Positions 48,679-57,699 of a DNA stretch of 64,000 bases are shown here, one piece after another (position 1 is the stretch's first letter; every line of letters starts with the position of its first letter). A program made the position numbers and the translations under genes. The DNA is from Mycobacterium kansasii ATCC 12478 (GTDB lineage Bacteria; Actinomycetota; Actinomycetes; Mycobacteriales; Mycobacteriaceae), in assembly GCF_000157895.3 (NCBI RefSeq), contig NC_022663.1, forward strand, positions 6,200,001-6,264,000. Reading direction: 5' to 3'. The notes beneath the pieces are model-generated. The model had not been told where the DNA came from, made no database searches, and was given only the letters and a program-made list of their open reading frames with translations.

Positions 48679-50235
48679 ATGGATGTGCCACGCATCGAAA
48701 CGCAACCCGGCGAGGACAAGCTGACGCTCGCCCAATGGATGACCGTGCTCGCCATGGCACTGGGATTCGCCGTCACCGGTGCCGACCCAACCATCTTCTC
48801 CAGCAACCTCGTGCCGGTGCGGGAGGGACTACATATGTCCACCGCCGCCGCTGGGTTCGCTGCCAGTCTGGCTACTCTCACCCTGGCCGCGGCCATCCTC
48901 GGCGCAGGCACCCTCGGCGACGTCTACGGCAAACGCCGGATGTATCTGCTGGGCCTGGCTGGTGCGATCGTTTTCGGCTTGCTGGCCGCAGCCTCGCCCA
49001 ACGCGGTGATGCTGATGGTCGCCCGCGCTCTGACCGGTGTCTTCTTCGCCTTCCTGCTGGGTCTTTCGCTGGCGATCATCAACGCCGTGTTCCTGCCCGA
49101 GCAGCGGCCCAAGGCCATCAGCCTCTTCCTTGGGGCCGCATTCTTGGTCGGCGCACCACTACCGCTGATCGGCAACGTCCTGGTCGAGTCACTTGGGTGG
49201 CGCTGGGCGTTGGTCGTGGCCCCCGCCGTAGCGTTGCTCACCATCCCCATCACCATTCGGTTCGTCCCCGAGACGTTCCGGATCAACGACCGCCGAATCG
49301 ACTATCCCGGTATTGCCGCCGCCGGCTTCATGCTGGTCAGTTTTGTCTACGGCCTGTCCCGGCTGGCGCACGGCCCGGCCGCTGCCGCACCGCTGTTGGT
49401 GGTCGGGCTGGCTGCCGGAGTCTTTTTCGTGTGGTGGGAGTTGCGGACCGACCATCCGGCCCTGGATCTGCGGATCTTCCGGGCCGGCCCGTTCAATGCC
49501 GCCGTCATCGCCGGGCTGGCGTTCAACTTCCTGTCCGCCGGGCTCATCCTCATCCTGAGCTACTACGCCACCGTGGTCCGCGGATATTCGCTCACCGTGC
49601 TGGGCGTGTTGTTGCTGCTGGGCGCCGCCGTGCAGGCGCCCGCGGCCGTTGCGGCTGGCCGCATGATGACCCGGACCTCGGCGCGGGCCACGATCTTGTT
49701 AGGTCTGGGGCTGCTCGCCGGGGCCACCGGCGTGTTCGCCACCTTCGGTATGGGCACTTCTATCGTCGTGATCGGAGTGGGAATAGTGGTCCTGACTGCA
49801 GGCCTGGGCTTCATTGAGCCCCCGCAGGCCAGTGTCATGATGAGTTTTGCCCCACCAGGTTTGGAGGGCTCGGTCGCCGCGGTCAAACCCGGCGTCGGCC
49901 AGTCCGCTTACTCGCTTGGCCCCACCATGGTCACCCTGTTGGCCACGACTTTCTACACGGCACGAGCGCAGGACCGGTTCGCCGGGACGGGCGTCTCTCC
50001 CACCCAGGCCGCCAGAGCATTGGAAGCTACCCGTTCGTACGGCGGGGGCAACCTCGGCGGCGTCGCCGTGCTTGATCCGGAGTCAGCCCGCAGCCTCATG
50101 GCGACCACCCAGGAAATCGTCGTTTCCGCGTTGCGTACCACCAGCCTGCTGATGGCACTGATGCCGCTAACCGCCGCTGCGGCCGTCTGGCTGCTGCTGC
50201 CACGCCAGCTACCTCTTGAGCAGCGGGCTGGGTGA
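48679..50235 (+). CDS. MFS drug/metabolite exporter, 14-helix DHA2 (EmrB/QacA) type
   Basis: 518 residues in the cytoplasmic membrane. About 14 hydrophobic segments are visible, from LAMALGFAVTGADPTIFSSN (helix 1 region) to LLMALMPLTAAAAVWLLLP. The loop 2-3 motif A is present as GTLGDVYGKRRMYLLG. Proteins of this type export drugs or hydrophobic metabolites using the proton gradient. The gene diverges from the ABC-F/cyp139 operon and may export the cluster's polyketide or another toxic compound; this rests on position only. The substrate cannot be read from sequence. Confidence 0.9.
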   Translation: MDVPRIETQPGEDKLTLAQWMTVLAMALGFAVTGADPTIFSSNLVPVREGLHMSTAAAGFAASLATLTLAAAILGAGTLGDVYGKRRMYLLGLAGAIVFGLLAAASPNAVMLMVARALTGVFFAFLLGLSLAIINAVFLPEQRPKAISLFLGAAFLVGAPLPLIGNVLVESLGWRWALVVAPAVALLTIPITIRFVPETFRINDRRIDYPGIAAAGFMLVSFVYGLSRLAHGPAAAAPLLVVGLAAGVFFVWWELRTDHPALDLRIFRAGPFNAAVIAGLAFNFLSAGLILILSYYATVVRGYSLTVLGVLLLLGAAVQAPAAVAAGRMMTRTSARATILLGLGLLAGATGVFATFGMGTSIVVIGVGIVVLTAGLGFIEPPQASVMMSFAPPGLEGSVAAVKPGVGQSAYSLGPTMVTLLATTFYTARAQDRFAGTGVSPTQAARALEATRSYGGGNLGGVAVLDPESARSLMATTQEIVVSALRTTSLLMALMPLTAAAAVWLLLPRQLPLEQRAG

Positions 50236-50342
50236 CAGCCATCGCGATGGCTCGGTGGCTCCGCAGCGTGGGGCGGGGGTCGGAGACAATCATCTTCCAG
50301 CCGCAAGAAATGCCGCCGATAACAATTATTGCCAATGTGCAC

Positions 50343-50348
50343 TATAGT
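50343..50348 (+). promoter_or_regulatory. Candidate -10 element upstream of the small ORF and DivIVA-like gene
   Basis: TATAGT within an AT-rich stretch (CACTATAGTCTG), 52 bp before the GTG of the 48-codon ORF. It fits the mycobacterial TANNNT consensus. No good -35 was found at the usual spacing. Confidence 0.4.
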
Positions 50349-50399
50349 CTGCCTCGCTTACCAAACTGGCGAGTCGCACGCTGATGTAAAGGAGTTTCG

Positions 50400-50546
50400 G
50401 TGAGTCACGCAGTCCCGTCCGTCCTTGCACCGGCGGCTGTGTTGGCATCGCTTACCGGCCATCCCCGGGGGCGATCCGCAAGTCAGTCAGCGACCGGAAA
50501 GCGGGCCGTGGCCAACCACCGTCAGCCCATCGCGAGGCGTGTCTGA
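50400..50546 (+). CDS. Small ORF, 48 residues, unknown function
   Basis: GTG start with AAAGGAG seven bases upstream, encoding VSHAVPSVLAPAAVLASLTG and a basic tail that ends PIARRV. It ends 10 bp before the DivIVA-like gene, so it is probably the first cistron of the same transcript. The N-terminal half is mildly hydrophobic. No family was recognised. It could be a translated leader instead of a functional protein. Confidence 0.45.
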   Translation: MSHAVPSVLAPAAVLASLTGHPRGRSASQSATGKRAVANHRQPIARRV

Positions 50547-50556
50547 GGGGTACCAG

Positions 50557-51405
50557 GTGACAACCTTCGTTAACGATCCCGCTCCGAAATTCGAACGCAC
50601 GCGCAATGGATACGATCCGGCTGCCGTCAACCAGTACATCGCGGAACTGATGGTTCAGCGGCAGGCGCAACACTACGAGACCGAAAGACTCCGGGTGGAG
50701 ATTGCCGCCCTGCGGGACGAAAACGCGGTGCTGCGCGATACCTCGCCGTCGCCGCCGGCGGTCACCGACCGGTTGGCGAAAATGCTCCGGTTCGCTGTCG
50801 ACGAGGTATTTCAGATGCAGTCCGAGGCGCGTGCCGAGGCGTCGGCGTTGATCGCCGCGGCCAAGAATGAAGCCGAAGCGGCTCGCGTGAGCAAAAGAGA
50901 CATGCTGGCCCAGATAGAGGCGCGGCAACGAGCCCTCGATCTCGAGCATGCCGAGGCGGTCCGACGTGCGCGAGAAGAAGCAGAAGAGCTTAGGGCACAA
51001 GCTGTCCGAGAGATCGACCAGATGCGCATCGCCGATGCCAGGCGCCGCGAGAAGGCGGAACAGCAACTCGATGCCGAACTGATCAGGCTCCGGTCCGACG
51101 CCCAATTCCAGATCGATGATCAGCTGCGAACCACGCAGCAGGAGTGCGACAAGCGGCTCAATGACGCCAAGACCGAGGCCGAACGGCGCGTCCGCCTTGC
51201 CGACGAGCAGGTCGAGCAGCGCATGGCCGAGGCGCGACGTATGTTGGACGACGTCAATCAACGAAGGCTCGGTGTGCTCGAGCAGCTGGCGCGCATACAC
51301 GCCAAACTCGAGGACATCCCCGCGATCCTGGAGTCGGCCCGATGTGCCGAAACCAACATGCTTCAGTCGATGGGGGGCGCGTTCTCGGAACTGCGAGCCA
51401 TCTAA
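50557..51405 (+). CDS. DivIVA-like coiled-coil protein (Rv1682-like)
   Basis: 282 residues from a GTG with GAGGGG upstream. The first 30 residues contain FERTRNGYDPAAVNQYIAEL, the F/GYD/V-N-YI pattern of the DivIVA/Wag31 N-terminal domain that binds curved membrane and organises polar growth. About residues 38-65 and 85-245 are strongly charged heptad coiled coil (for example REKAEQQLDAELIRLRSD). No catalytic motif or membrane helix. A structural or scaffolding role at the cell pole or septum is inferred from the family. M. tuberculosis Rv1682 is a coiled-coil protein in the same neighbourhood. Confidence 0.85.
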   Translation: MTTFVNDPAPKFERTRNGYDPAAVNQYIAELMVQRQAQHYETERLRVEIAALRDENAVLRDTSPSPPAVTDRLAKMLRFAVDEVFQMQSEARAEASALIAAAKNEAEAARVSKRDMLAQIEARQRALDLEHAEAVRRAREEAEELRAQAVREIDQMRIADARRREKAEQQLDAELIRLRSDAQFQIDDQLRTTQQECDKRLNDAKTEAERRVRLADEQVEQRMAEARRMLDDVNQRRLGVLEQLARIHAKLEDIPAILESARCAETNMLQSMGGAFSELRAI

Positions 51406-51879
51406 TTCCCACGGCGGGCTAAAGGCCCGAGCACCACGAGGGATTCAGTTCAGCGCGGACCGTATGCGCACGCCGCACCCGGCTCGGCGATCATGCCCGA
51501 CCTCACCCACTTGTCGGATCTGGTTCAGATGTCGGACCCGGCGCGACTTCTCGGCGGTGCCGGCTTGCCGGCGATGGGCCAACTCGGTGGCGCGACGGCT
51601 CAGATGCATTCGCTCCCAATGGAAGTGGGGCCTGTCGGCAGCATTGGTCAGGCCGGCAGCCCCGCGCTGACGACCGCCGCGCAATCCGCGTCGGGCACCC
51701 CGGGGTTGCCAGGATCTGCGCCGCATGCCCCGTCGCGCCGACCGCAGGGCGACGGCGGAGGTGGCAGGGCTTCGGGCGGAGCGGATGCCGCGCGGGCGCC
51801 CGTCGAAGGGCCGCCAACGAGTGCTGAGAAGACCGCGAGGGTGCCGATATTCGTCAATGTCGGGGTGCCAAAAGCGTAG
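51406..51879 (+). pseudogene. C-terminal remnant of a secreted, ESX-associated type protein
   Basis: The frame is open from 51406 but the first possible start is ATG 51493, which has no ribosome-binding site; sequence before it (GPSTTRDSVQRGPYAHAAPG) reads like continued protein. From 51493 it gives 128 residues with LTHLSDLVQMSDPARLLGGA, then Pro/Gly-rich sequence, ending VPIFVNVGVPKA. The composition resembles the tail of EspA-type ESX substrates, and an EspC-like remnant follows 45 bp later, matching espA-espC order. The family is not proven. The 5' end seems to be lost up to the DivIVA-like gene. Confidence 0.45.
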
Positions 51880-51924
51880 CGAGCCAAACCTGACAGCAAA
51901 GTTGTCTACCAGAGGGGAGTAATC

Positions 51925-52189
51925 ATGGGACGTTTTCTGTACGTCGTGCCGGAGTTCCTGGGCGTGCTGGAGCGGATTCGCAATCAGTCAGTCGGTCTCG
52001 ACCACTCACGGCACGTTCTGCTCGCTGTTCAATCAGACTCTGGCAGGGTTCGAGACCGTTCGCGGTGCCACCGGCGCGTGCGTTCAACAGGTCGACGGAC
52101 AGCTGGCAGAAAGTCTTCGTAAGGCCGCCGGTGCTTATCTCGACACCGACGAAGGGGCGGCCGGCGTGCTCAGCAAATTCTTTCGCTGA
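51925..52189 (+). pseudogene. EspC-like (DUF2580) gene broken by internal deletion/frameshift
   Basis: It begins MGRFLYVVPEFLGVLERI (ATG with GGGGAG upstream), matching the start of EspC-family proteins. The frame then changes: the +1 frame from about 51980 reads AISQSVSTTHGTFCSLFNQT and continues to LRKAAGAYLDTDEGAAGVLS and KFFR, ending at 52189. EspC has THGPYCSQFN and SLRIAAK at these places. About 20-25 codons between the halves are missing relative to EspC, so a small out-of-frame deletion is likely. EspC proteins are ESX-1 substrates or needle components. As it stands it is not functional. Confidence 0.75.
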
Positions 52190-52410
52190 TCGCCGCCCGG
52201 GATAGGGGCCGTCTGCAGCATGGGCACCGTCAGTCGGAGCTGCAGCACCCCGGCCACCGCCGGCGGCGCCGGCGGAGCCGTCTACGACGGCGTGACCTGC
52301 GCCCCGCTCCGATGTGGAATGATGTCCACGCTGGTCAAGGCCAACCCAGGCAGCACCCAGGCAGCACTCGGGGAGCGTTCAGGAGCACTCAGGAGCACTC
52401 AGGAGCAGTG

Positions 52411-55392
52411 GTGGATCTCAATTTGTCGATGGTCACACGCCCGGTCGAGCGTCTGGTGGCCACAGCCCAGAATGGTCTGGAAGTCCTGCGGCTGGGTGGC
52501 CTGGAAACCGGCAGCGCACCGTCGCCTTCGCAGATCGTCGAGAGCGTGCCGATGTACAAGCTGCGGCGGTACTTCCCGCCGGACACCCGGCCCGGGCACG
52601 CGCCCGTGGGTCCGCCGGTGCTGATGGTGCACCCGATGATGATGTCGGCCGACATGTGGGACGTCACCCGCGAGGACGGCGCGGTGGGCATCCTGCACGC
52701 CCGCGGTCTGGATCCGTGGGTAATCGACTTCGGCTCGCCCGACAAGGTCGAGGGCGGCATGCGCCGCAACCTGGCCGACCACATCGTCGCACTCAGTCAG
52801 GCCATCGACACGGTCAAGGACACCACCGGACAGGACGTGCATCTCGTCGGCTACTCGCAGGGCGGGATGTGGTGCTACCAGGTCGCCGCCTATCGGCGCT
52901 CCAAGAACCTCGCCAGCATCGTGGCGTTCGGCTCGCCGGTGGACACCCTGGCCGCGTTGCCGATGGGTATTCCGGCCAACTTCGGTGCGGCCGCCGCCAG
53001 TTTCATGGCAGATCACGTCTTCAATCGACTGGCCATTCCCAGCTGGATGGCGCGCACCGGTTTCCAGATGATGGATCCGCTCAAGACGGCCAAGGCCCGC
53101 CTCGACTTCCTGCGGCAGCTTCACGACCGCGAGGCCCTGCTGCCGCGGGAACAACAGCGCCGATTCCTCGAATCCGAAGGCTGGATCGCCTGGTCCGGTC
53201 CGGCGATCTCAGAGCTGCTCAAGCAGTTCATCGCCCACAACCGGATGATGACCGGCGGTTTCGCCATCAGCGGTCAAATGGTGACGCTCACCGACATCAC
53301 CTGCCCGATACTGGCTTTCGTCGGAGAAGTCGACGACATCGGCCAGCCGGCCTCGGTGCGCGGCATCCGCCGCGCCGCGCCCAACACCGAGGTCTACGAA
53401 TGTCTCATCCGCACCGGCCATTTCGGTCTCGTCGTCGGATCCAGGGCGGCGCACCAGAGCTGGCCCACGGTCGCCGACTGGGTGCGCTGGATCTCCAGCG
53501 ACGGTGACAAGCCGGCCAACATCAGCTTGATGGTCGAGCAGTCGGCCGAACACACCGACAGCGGAGTCGCGTTCAGCTCCCGGGTCGCGCACGGTATCGG
53601 AGAGGTCTCCGAGGCGGCCCTGGCCATGGCCCGCGGTGCGGCCGAGGCGGTAGTCGCCGCCAACAAATCGATGCGCACCCTGGCCGTCGAAACCGTCCGC
53701 ACGTTGCCGCGCCTGGCCCGGCTGGGGCAACTCAACGACCACACCCGGATATCGCTGGGCCGGATCATCGACGAACAGGCCCACGACGCTCCGCAGGGCG
53801 AATTCCTGCTGTTCGACGATCGCGTGCACACCTACGAGGCCGTGAATCGGCGTATCAACAACGTCGTTCGCGGCCTGATCGACGTGGGGGTGCGCCAGGG
53901 GGACCGGGTGGGTGTGTTGATGGAGACCCGGCCCAGCGCCCTGGTCGCCATCGCGGCGTTGTCCCGGTTGGGGGCGATCGTGGTGCTGATGCGCCAAGAC
54001 GTCGACCTGGCCGCACAGGTCCGGCTCGGCGGAGCGACCGAGATCATCACCGATCCCACCAACCTCGCCGCGGCCCGCCAATTGCCCGGACAGGTGCTGG
54101 TGCTCGGTGGCGGCGAGTCACGAGATCTGCATCTGCCCGAAGACGCCGACGTCATCGACATGGAGAAGATCGACCCCGATGCCGTCCAACTGCCCGCCTG
54201 GTACCGGCAAAATCCAGGCCTGGCAAGGGATTTGGCGTTCATTGCGTTCAGCGCGGTCGGGGGTGAGCTGGTCGCCAAGCAGATCACCAACTACCGGTGG
54301 GCGGTCTCGGCCTTCGGCACGGCATCGACGGCCGCCCTGGACCGTCGAGACACCGTGTACTGCCTGACACCGCTGCACCATGAATCGGCGCTGCTGGTCA
54401 GCCTGGGCGGCGCGGTCGTGGGCGGCACGCGCATCGCACTGTCACGCGGACTGTGTGCCGACCGGTTCGTCGCCGAGGTACGCCGTTACGGCGTCACCGT
54501 CGTGTCCTACACCTGGGCCATGCTGCGCGACGTGGTCGACGATCCGGCGTTTGCTCTCAACGGCAACCACCCCGTGCGGCTGTTTATCGGCTCGGGTATG
54601 CCGACCGGATTGTGGGGGCGCGTCGTCGACACCTTCGCTCCGGCACATGTCGTCGAGTTCTTCGCCACCACCGACGGGCAGGCGGTGCTGGCCAACGTGT
54701 CCGGCGCCAAGATCGGCAGCAAGGGCCGCCCGTTGCCCGGCGCCGGACGGGTCGAACTCGGTGCCTACGACGCCGAACACGACCTGATCCTGGAAAACGA
54801 ACACGGGTTCGTCCAGGTCGCCGAAACCAACCAAGTCGGAGTGCTGCTAGCACACGCCAGCGGACCCATCGATCCGACCGCCTCGATCAAGCGGGGCGTC
54901 TTCGCACCCGCCGACACCTGGATCTCCACCGAATACCTGTTCTACCGCGATGCAGACGGGGACTACTGGCTGGCGGGCCGGCGCGGCTCGGTCGTACGCA
55001 CCGCGCGGGGAATGGTCTATGCCGAGCCGGTCACCGATGCGCTGGGCTGCGTCAACGGCGTCGACCTCGCGGTCACCTATGACGTTGCGGTCAACGGCCA
55101 GCAGTTCGCCGTCTCGGCGGTGACCTTGCGGCCGGGGGCGACGATCACCGCGGCCGATCTCACGGAAGCGGTCGCAGGCACGCCGGTCGGACTGGGACCC
55201 GATATCGTCCACGTGGTGCCGAAGCTGTCGCTCAGCGCGACCTACCGGCCCACCGTCAGCGCGCTGCGGGCCGCCGGAATTCCCAAGCCGGGCCGCCAGG
55301 CATGGTATTTCGACCCTGCCTCCAGCGAGTTCCGCCGGCTGACCCCGGCGGCGCGCACCGAGTTGTGCGGCGAGAAATCCGCCGATGATTGA
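52411..55392 (+). CDS. Alpha/beta hydrolase - acyl-CoA synthetase fusion (Rv1683-like)
   Basis: About 993 residues from GTG 52411, with AGGAG five bases upstream. The upstream DNA repeats AGGAGCACTC, giving three AGGAG copies. Residues about 30-370 form a PhaC/lipase-like hydrolase with the nucleophile elbow GYSQGG (Ser near 148), an acid in LAFVGEVDDIGQPAS and a histidine in CLIRTGHFGLVVGS. Residues about 430-990 are an acyl-CoA synthetase-like (ANL) domain. The ANL P-loop is degenerate: FIAFSAVGGELVAKQITN stands where TSGTTGxPKG is expected. The M. tuberculosis homologue is associated with lipid-droplet triacylglycerol metabolism; release of acyl chains by the hydrolase and handling by the ANL domain is plausible. 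It overlaps the next gene by 8 bp. Confidence 0.9.
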   Translation: MDLNLSMVTRPVERLVATAQNGLEVLRLGGLETGSAPSPSQIVESVPMYKLRRYFPPDTRPGHAPVGPPVLMVHPMMMSADMWDVTREDGAVGILHARGLDPWVIDFGSPDKVEGGMRRNLADHIVALSQAIDTVKDTTGQDVHLVGYSQGGMWCYQVAAYRRSKNLASIVAFGSPVDTLAALPMGIPANFGAAAASFMADHVFNRLAIPSWMARTGFQMMDPLKTAKARLDFLRQLHDREALLPREQQRRFLESEGWIAWSGPAISELLKQFIAHNRMMTGGFAISGQMVTLTDITCPILAFVGEVDDIGQPASVRGIRRAAPNTEVYECLIRTGHFGLVVGSRAAHQSWPTVADWVRWISSDGDKPANISLMVEQSAEHTDSGVAFSSRVAHGIGEVSEAALAMARGAAEAVVAANKSMRTLAVETVRTLPRLARLGQLNDHTRISLGRIIDEQAHDAPQGEFLLFDDRVHTYEAVNRRINNVVRGLIDVGVRQGDRVGVLMETRPSALVAIAALSRLGAIVVLMRQDVDLAAQVRLGGATEIITDPTNLAAARQLPGQVLVLGGGESRDLHLPEDADVIDMEKIDPDAVQLPAWYRQNPGLARDLAFIAFSAVGGELVAKQITNYRWAVSAFGTASTAALDRRDTVYCLTPLHHESALLVSLGGAVVGGTRIALSRGLCADRFVAEVRRYGVTVVSYTWAMLRDVVDDPAFALNGNHPVRLFIGSGMPTGLWGRVVDTFAPAHVVEFFATTDGQAVLANVSGAKIGSKGRPLPGAGRVELGAYDAEHDLILENEHGFVQVAETNQVGVLLAHASGPIDPTASIKRGVFAPADTWISTEYLFYRDADGDYWLAGRRGSVVRTARGMVYAEPVTDALGCVNGVDLAVTYDVAVNGQQFAVSAVTLRPGATITAADLTEAVAGTPVGLGPDIVHVVPKLSLSATYRPTVSALRAAGIPKPGRQAWYFDPASSEFRRLTPAARTELCGEKSADD

Positions 55393-55603
55393 CGAAAAGC
55401 TGCTGGACATCCTGGTGTGCCCGGCTGACCAGGGCCCGCTGCTGCTCGTGGACGACGGACAGGCGCTCTACAACCCGCGGCTGCGGCGCGCCTACCGCAT
55501 CGAGGACGGCATCCCGGTGCTACTGGTCGACCAAGCCCGCGACGTCGGCGACGACGAACACGCCCGCTTCACGGCGCCAGGCCCTTCGGCAGCTCCCCGG
55601 TGA
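55385..55603 (+). CDS. Trm112/UPF0434-family small protein (Rv1684-like)
   Basis: 72 residues, MIDEKLLDILVCPADQGPLL onward. This is the Trm112-like fold, which in other organisms binds and activates methyltransferases. Only one cysteine of the usual zinc set is present (LVCPADQ), so it probably does not bind zinc. Its start overlaps the end of the hydrolase/synthetase gene, suggesting co-translation. The 3' end overlaps the convergent TetR gene by 35 bp. Confidence 0.85.
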   Translation: MIDEKLLDILVCPADQGPLLLVDDGQALYNPRLRRAYRIEDGIPVLLVDQARDVGDDEHARFTAPGPSAAPR

Positions 55604-56180
55604 GGTAGCGCTGCAGATTCGGTGCGATCGTCTGCACGATCTGCTCGGCCGGCAGCGACGCAAAAGGCTCCATCTTGACGATGTAGCGCGCCATGGCCAC
55701 ACCTATCAACTGTGAGGCGACGAATTGAGCGCGGATCCTGCCCGTCCCGGGGGGACTGTCGACGCGTGAACCCAGCTCCGCGGTCACCATGTCCTCGAAG
55801 AAAGAGCGCACAAAGGTGACGCCGTCGCCCGACAACAGCGACCGCACCGTCGCGATCAACCGCGGGCCCAGTTCGGAATCCCACAGCGCAAGCAGCGCGG
55901 TCGGTAGCTGCACGCCGAGCTCCTCGACCGGGGCTTCCCGCATCGGCGCGATGATGTCCATCGGATCCACCGCCACATGAATGGCGGCAGCGAACAGTTG
56001 TTGTTTGGTGCCGAAGTAGTGATGCACCAGGGCGGCGTCCACTCCGGCGGCCGTGGCCACGGCCCGGATCGAGGTTCGGTCAATACCGTTGTGCGCGAAC
56101 AGTTCTCGAGCACAGGCCAGGATGCGCTCGCGGGTGTCGGAGTTTCCGGCCGGCCGGCCGGGGCGTCGCCGCGCCGCCAC
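55569..56180 (-). CDS. TetR-family regulator of the ABC exporter operon (Rv1685c-like)
   Basis: 203 residues from GTG 56180, which shares one base with the stop codon of the permease gene (TAGTG); the longer frame upstream is permease sequence read out of frame. The N-terminal helix-turn-helix is TRERILACARELFAHNGIDR, followed by TSIRAVATAAGVDAALVHHY and FGTKQQLF, typical TetR. The C-terminal ligand domain is not assignable. As last gene of an ATPase-permease-regulator operon it probably represses its own transcription through the inverted repeat at 57675-57708. Confidence 0.93.
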   Translation of the reverse strand: MAARRRPGRPAGNSDTRERILACARELFAHNGIDRTSIRAVATAAGVDAALVHHYFGTKQQLFAAAIHVAVDPMDIIAPMREAPVEELGVQLPTALLALWDSELGPRLIATVRSLLSGDGVTFVRSFFEDMVTAELGSRVDSPPGTGRIRAQFVASQLIGVAMARYIVKMEPFASLPAEQIVQTIAPNLQRYLTGELPKGLAP

Positions 56181-57001
56181 TACGGCGTCCGCCGTCGCAG
56201 CGTCACCGCCGCCAGACCCAGCGAGGTGATCGCGAAACCCAGCACGACCACGATGTCGCGCACCGTGGTGTAGGTCAGCTCGGAATGCGCGCTCACCTGT
56301 TGCAGGGCCTCCAGGGCGTAGCTTGCGGGCATCGCATTGCTGAGCCACTGTAGCCAGGCCGGCATCAGCGCCCGCGGGACGATGATGCCCGCCAGCAGCA
56401 GTTGCGGCACCATCACCAGCGGGATGAACTGCACGGCCTGGAATTCGGTGCGGGCGAAGGCGCTACAGAGCAGCCCCAGCCCGACACCCAAGGTCGCGTT
56501 GACGATCGCGATCACGAATACCCACGCGGGACTCCCCGCGGTGTCGAAGCCGAGGAACCAGAACGCCACCATGCACGCCAGCGTGGCCTGGGCGGCCGCG
56601 GCGATCGAAAACGCGGTCCCGTAGCCGGCGAGCAGATCGATTCTGCGCAGCGGCGTGGTCAAGATGCGCTCCAGCGTTCCCGAAGCCCGTTCGCGTTGCA
56701 TGGTGATCGCAGTGATGACGAACATCACGAAAAGCGGGAAAAGGCCCAGCAGGACCATGCACGCCGTGTCGAATCCGGAGGGAGCACCGGGGCGGGGCGG
56801 AACCTTGTCGAACATGAAATACATCAGCGTGATGACCAGAACCGGCACCAGCAGGATCATCGCGATGCTGCGGTGATCGGCAGTCAGCTGGCGCAGAATC
56901 CGTGCGGTAGTGGCCGCATAGTTCTGCAGGCTCAGCCGGCTGCGGGCGCGGTGGTGGTGCGTCGGATGATGGACAGAAACGCGTCCTCCAGTGATGTGCA
57001 T
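56180..57001 (-). CDS. ABC-2 type exporter permease (Rv1686c-like)
   Basis: 273 residues if ATG 57001 is used (GGAAGGAAAC precedes it); this overlaps the ATPase gene by 70 bp. A later start near 56935 is possible. Six membrane segments are visible, including IAMILLVPVLVITLMYFMF, LLGLFPLFVMFVITAITMQ and FIPLVMVPQLLLAGIIVP, with the cytoplasmic motif RERASGTLERILTTPLRRID typical of ABC-2 permeases. It forms the membrane half of an exporter with the ATPase encoded upstream. Substrate unknown; such pairs export drugs, lipids or polysaccharides. Confidence 0.9.
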   Translation of the reverse strand: MHITGGRVSVHHPTHHHRARSRLSLQNYAATTARILRQLTADHRSIAMILLVPVLVITLMYFMFDKVPPRPGAPSGFDTACMVLLGLFPLFVMFVITAITMQRERASGTLERILTTPLRRIDLLAGYGTAFSIAAAAQATLACMVAFWFLGFDTAGSPAWVFVIAIVNATLGVGLGLLCSAFARTEFQAVQFIPLVMVPQLLLAGIIVPRALMPAWLQWLSNAMPASYALEALQQVSAHSELTYTTVRDIVVVLGFAITSLGLAAVTLRRRTP

Positions 57002-57699
57002 CCCGTTTCCTTCCGTAGCCTGTCCGGTGTGGTGTGGGCCAGCAGCCGTCCTTCGCGCATCAGCAGCAGATCGCCGCAGCGGTCGGCCTCGTCCATCACG
57101 TGGCTGGACACCACCAGCGTGGTGCCGCGCCGCGCCAGGGTGGTGAACTGATCCCACAATTCGACCCGCAGCACCGGGTCCAGGCCGATCGTCGGCTCGT
57201 CGAGCACCAGCAGATCCGGCCGGCCGACCAGGGCACAGGCCAGCGAAACGCGGGCCCGCTGGCCGCCGGAGAGGTTGGCACAGCGCGCGGTGCGGTGGCT
57301 GCTCAGATCCACCGCATCGATCACCTCGTCGGCGGCTTGACCGTCGACTCCGCAGAGTTCGGCGAAGTAGCGGATGTTGTCGATCACCCGCAGGTCGTTG
57401 TAGACGGTTGGGTCCTGAGGCATGTATCCGACGCGGTGGCGCAATTGGGACGATCCGGCCGGCAGCCCCAGAACGCGCACCGAACCGGACGTGATGATCT
57501 GGGAGCCGACGATGCAGCGCATCAGCGTGGTCTTGCCCGAGCCGGACGGGCCCAGCAGCCCGGTGATGGTTCCGCACCCGACTCTCAGTGAAATATCTTG
57601 AACCGCTGGGTGTTTGCCACGGATGACGGTCAGGCTTTCGATGAGGACCGCCGGTTCGGCGCCGCCCCGAAGTAATTCATCACTCGATGAACTCATCAT
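56932..57699 (-). CDS. ABC exporter ATPase (Rv1687c-like)
   Basis: 255 residues from ATG 57699 (a second ATG follows directly at 57696). Walker A GLLGPSGSGKTTLMRC, signature LSGGQRARVSLACALV, Walker B LLVLDEPTIGLD and H-loop VVSSHVMDEADRCGD are intact. It energises the permease encoded downstream. The start codon lies inside a 34-bp inverted-repeat region and there is no clear ribosome-binding site, so the mRNA may be nearly leaderless and directly blocked by the TetR protein. Confidence 0.92.
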   Translation of the reverse strand: MMSSSSDELLRGGAEPAVLIESLTVIRGKHPAVQDISLRVGCGTITGLLGPSGSGKTTLMRCIVGSQIITSGSVRVLGLPAGSSQLRHRVGYMPQDPTVYNDLRVIDNIRYFAELCGVDGQAADEVIDAVDLSSHRTARCANLSGGQRARVSLACALVGRPDLLVLDEPTIGLDPVLRVELWDQFTTLARRGTTLVVSSHVMDEADRCGDLLLMREGRLLAHTTPDRLRKETGCTSLEDAFLSIIRRTTTAPAAG

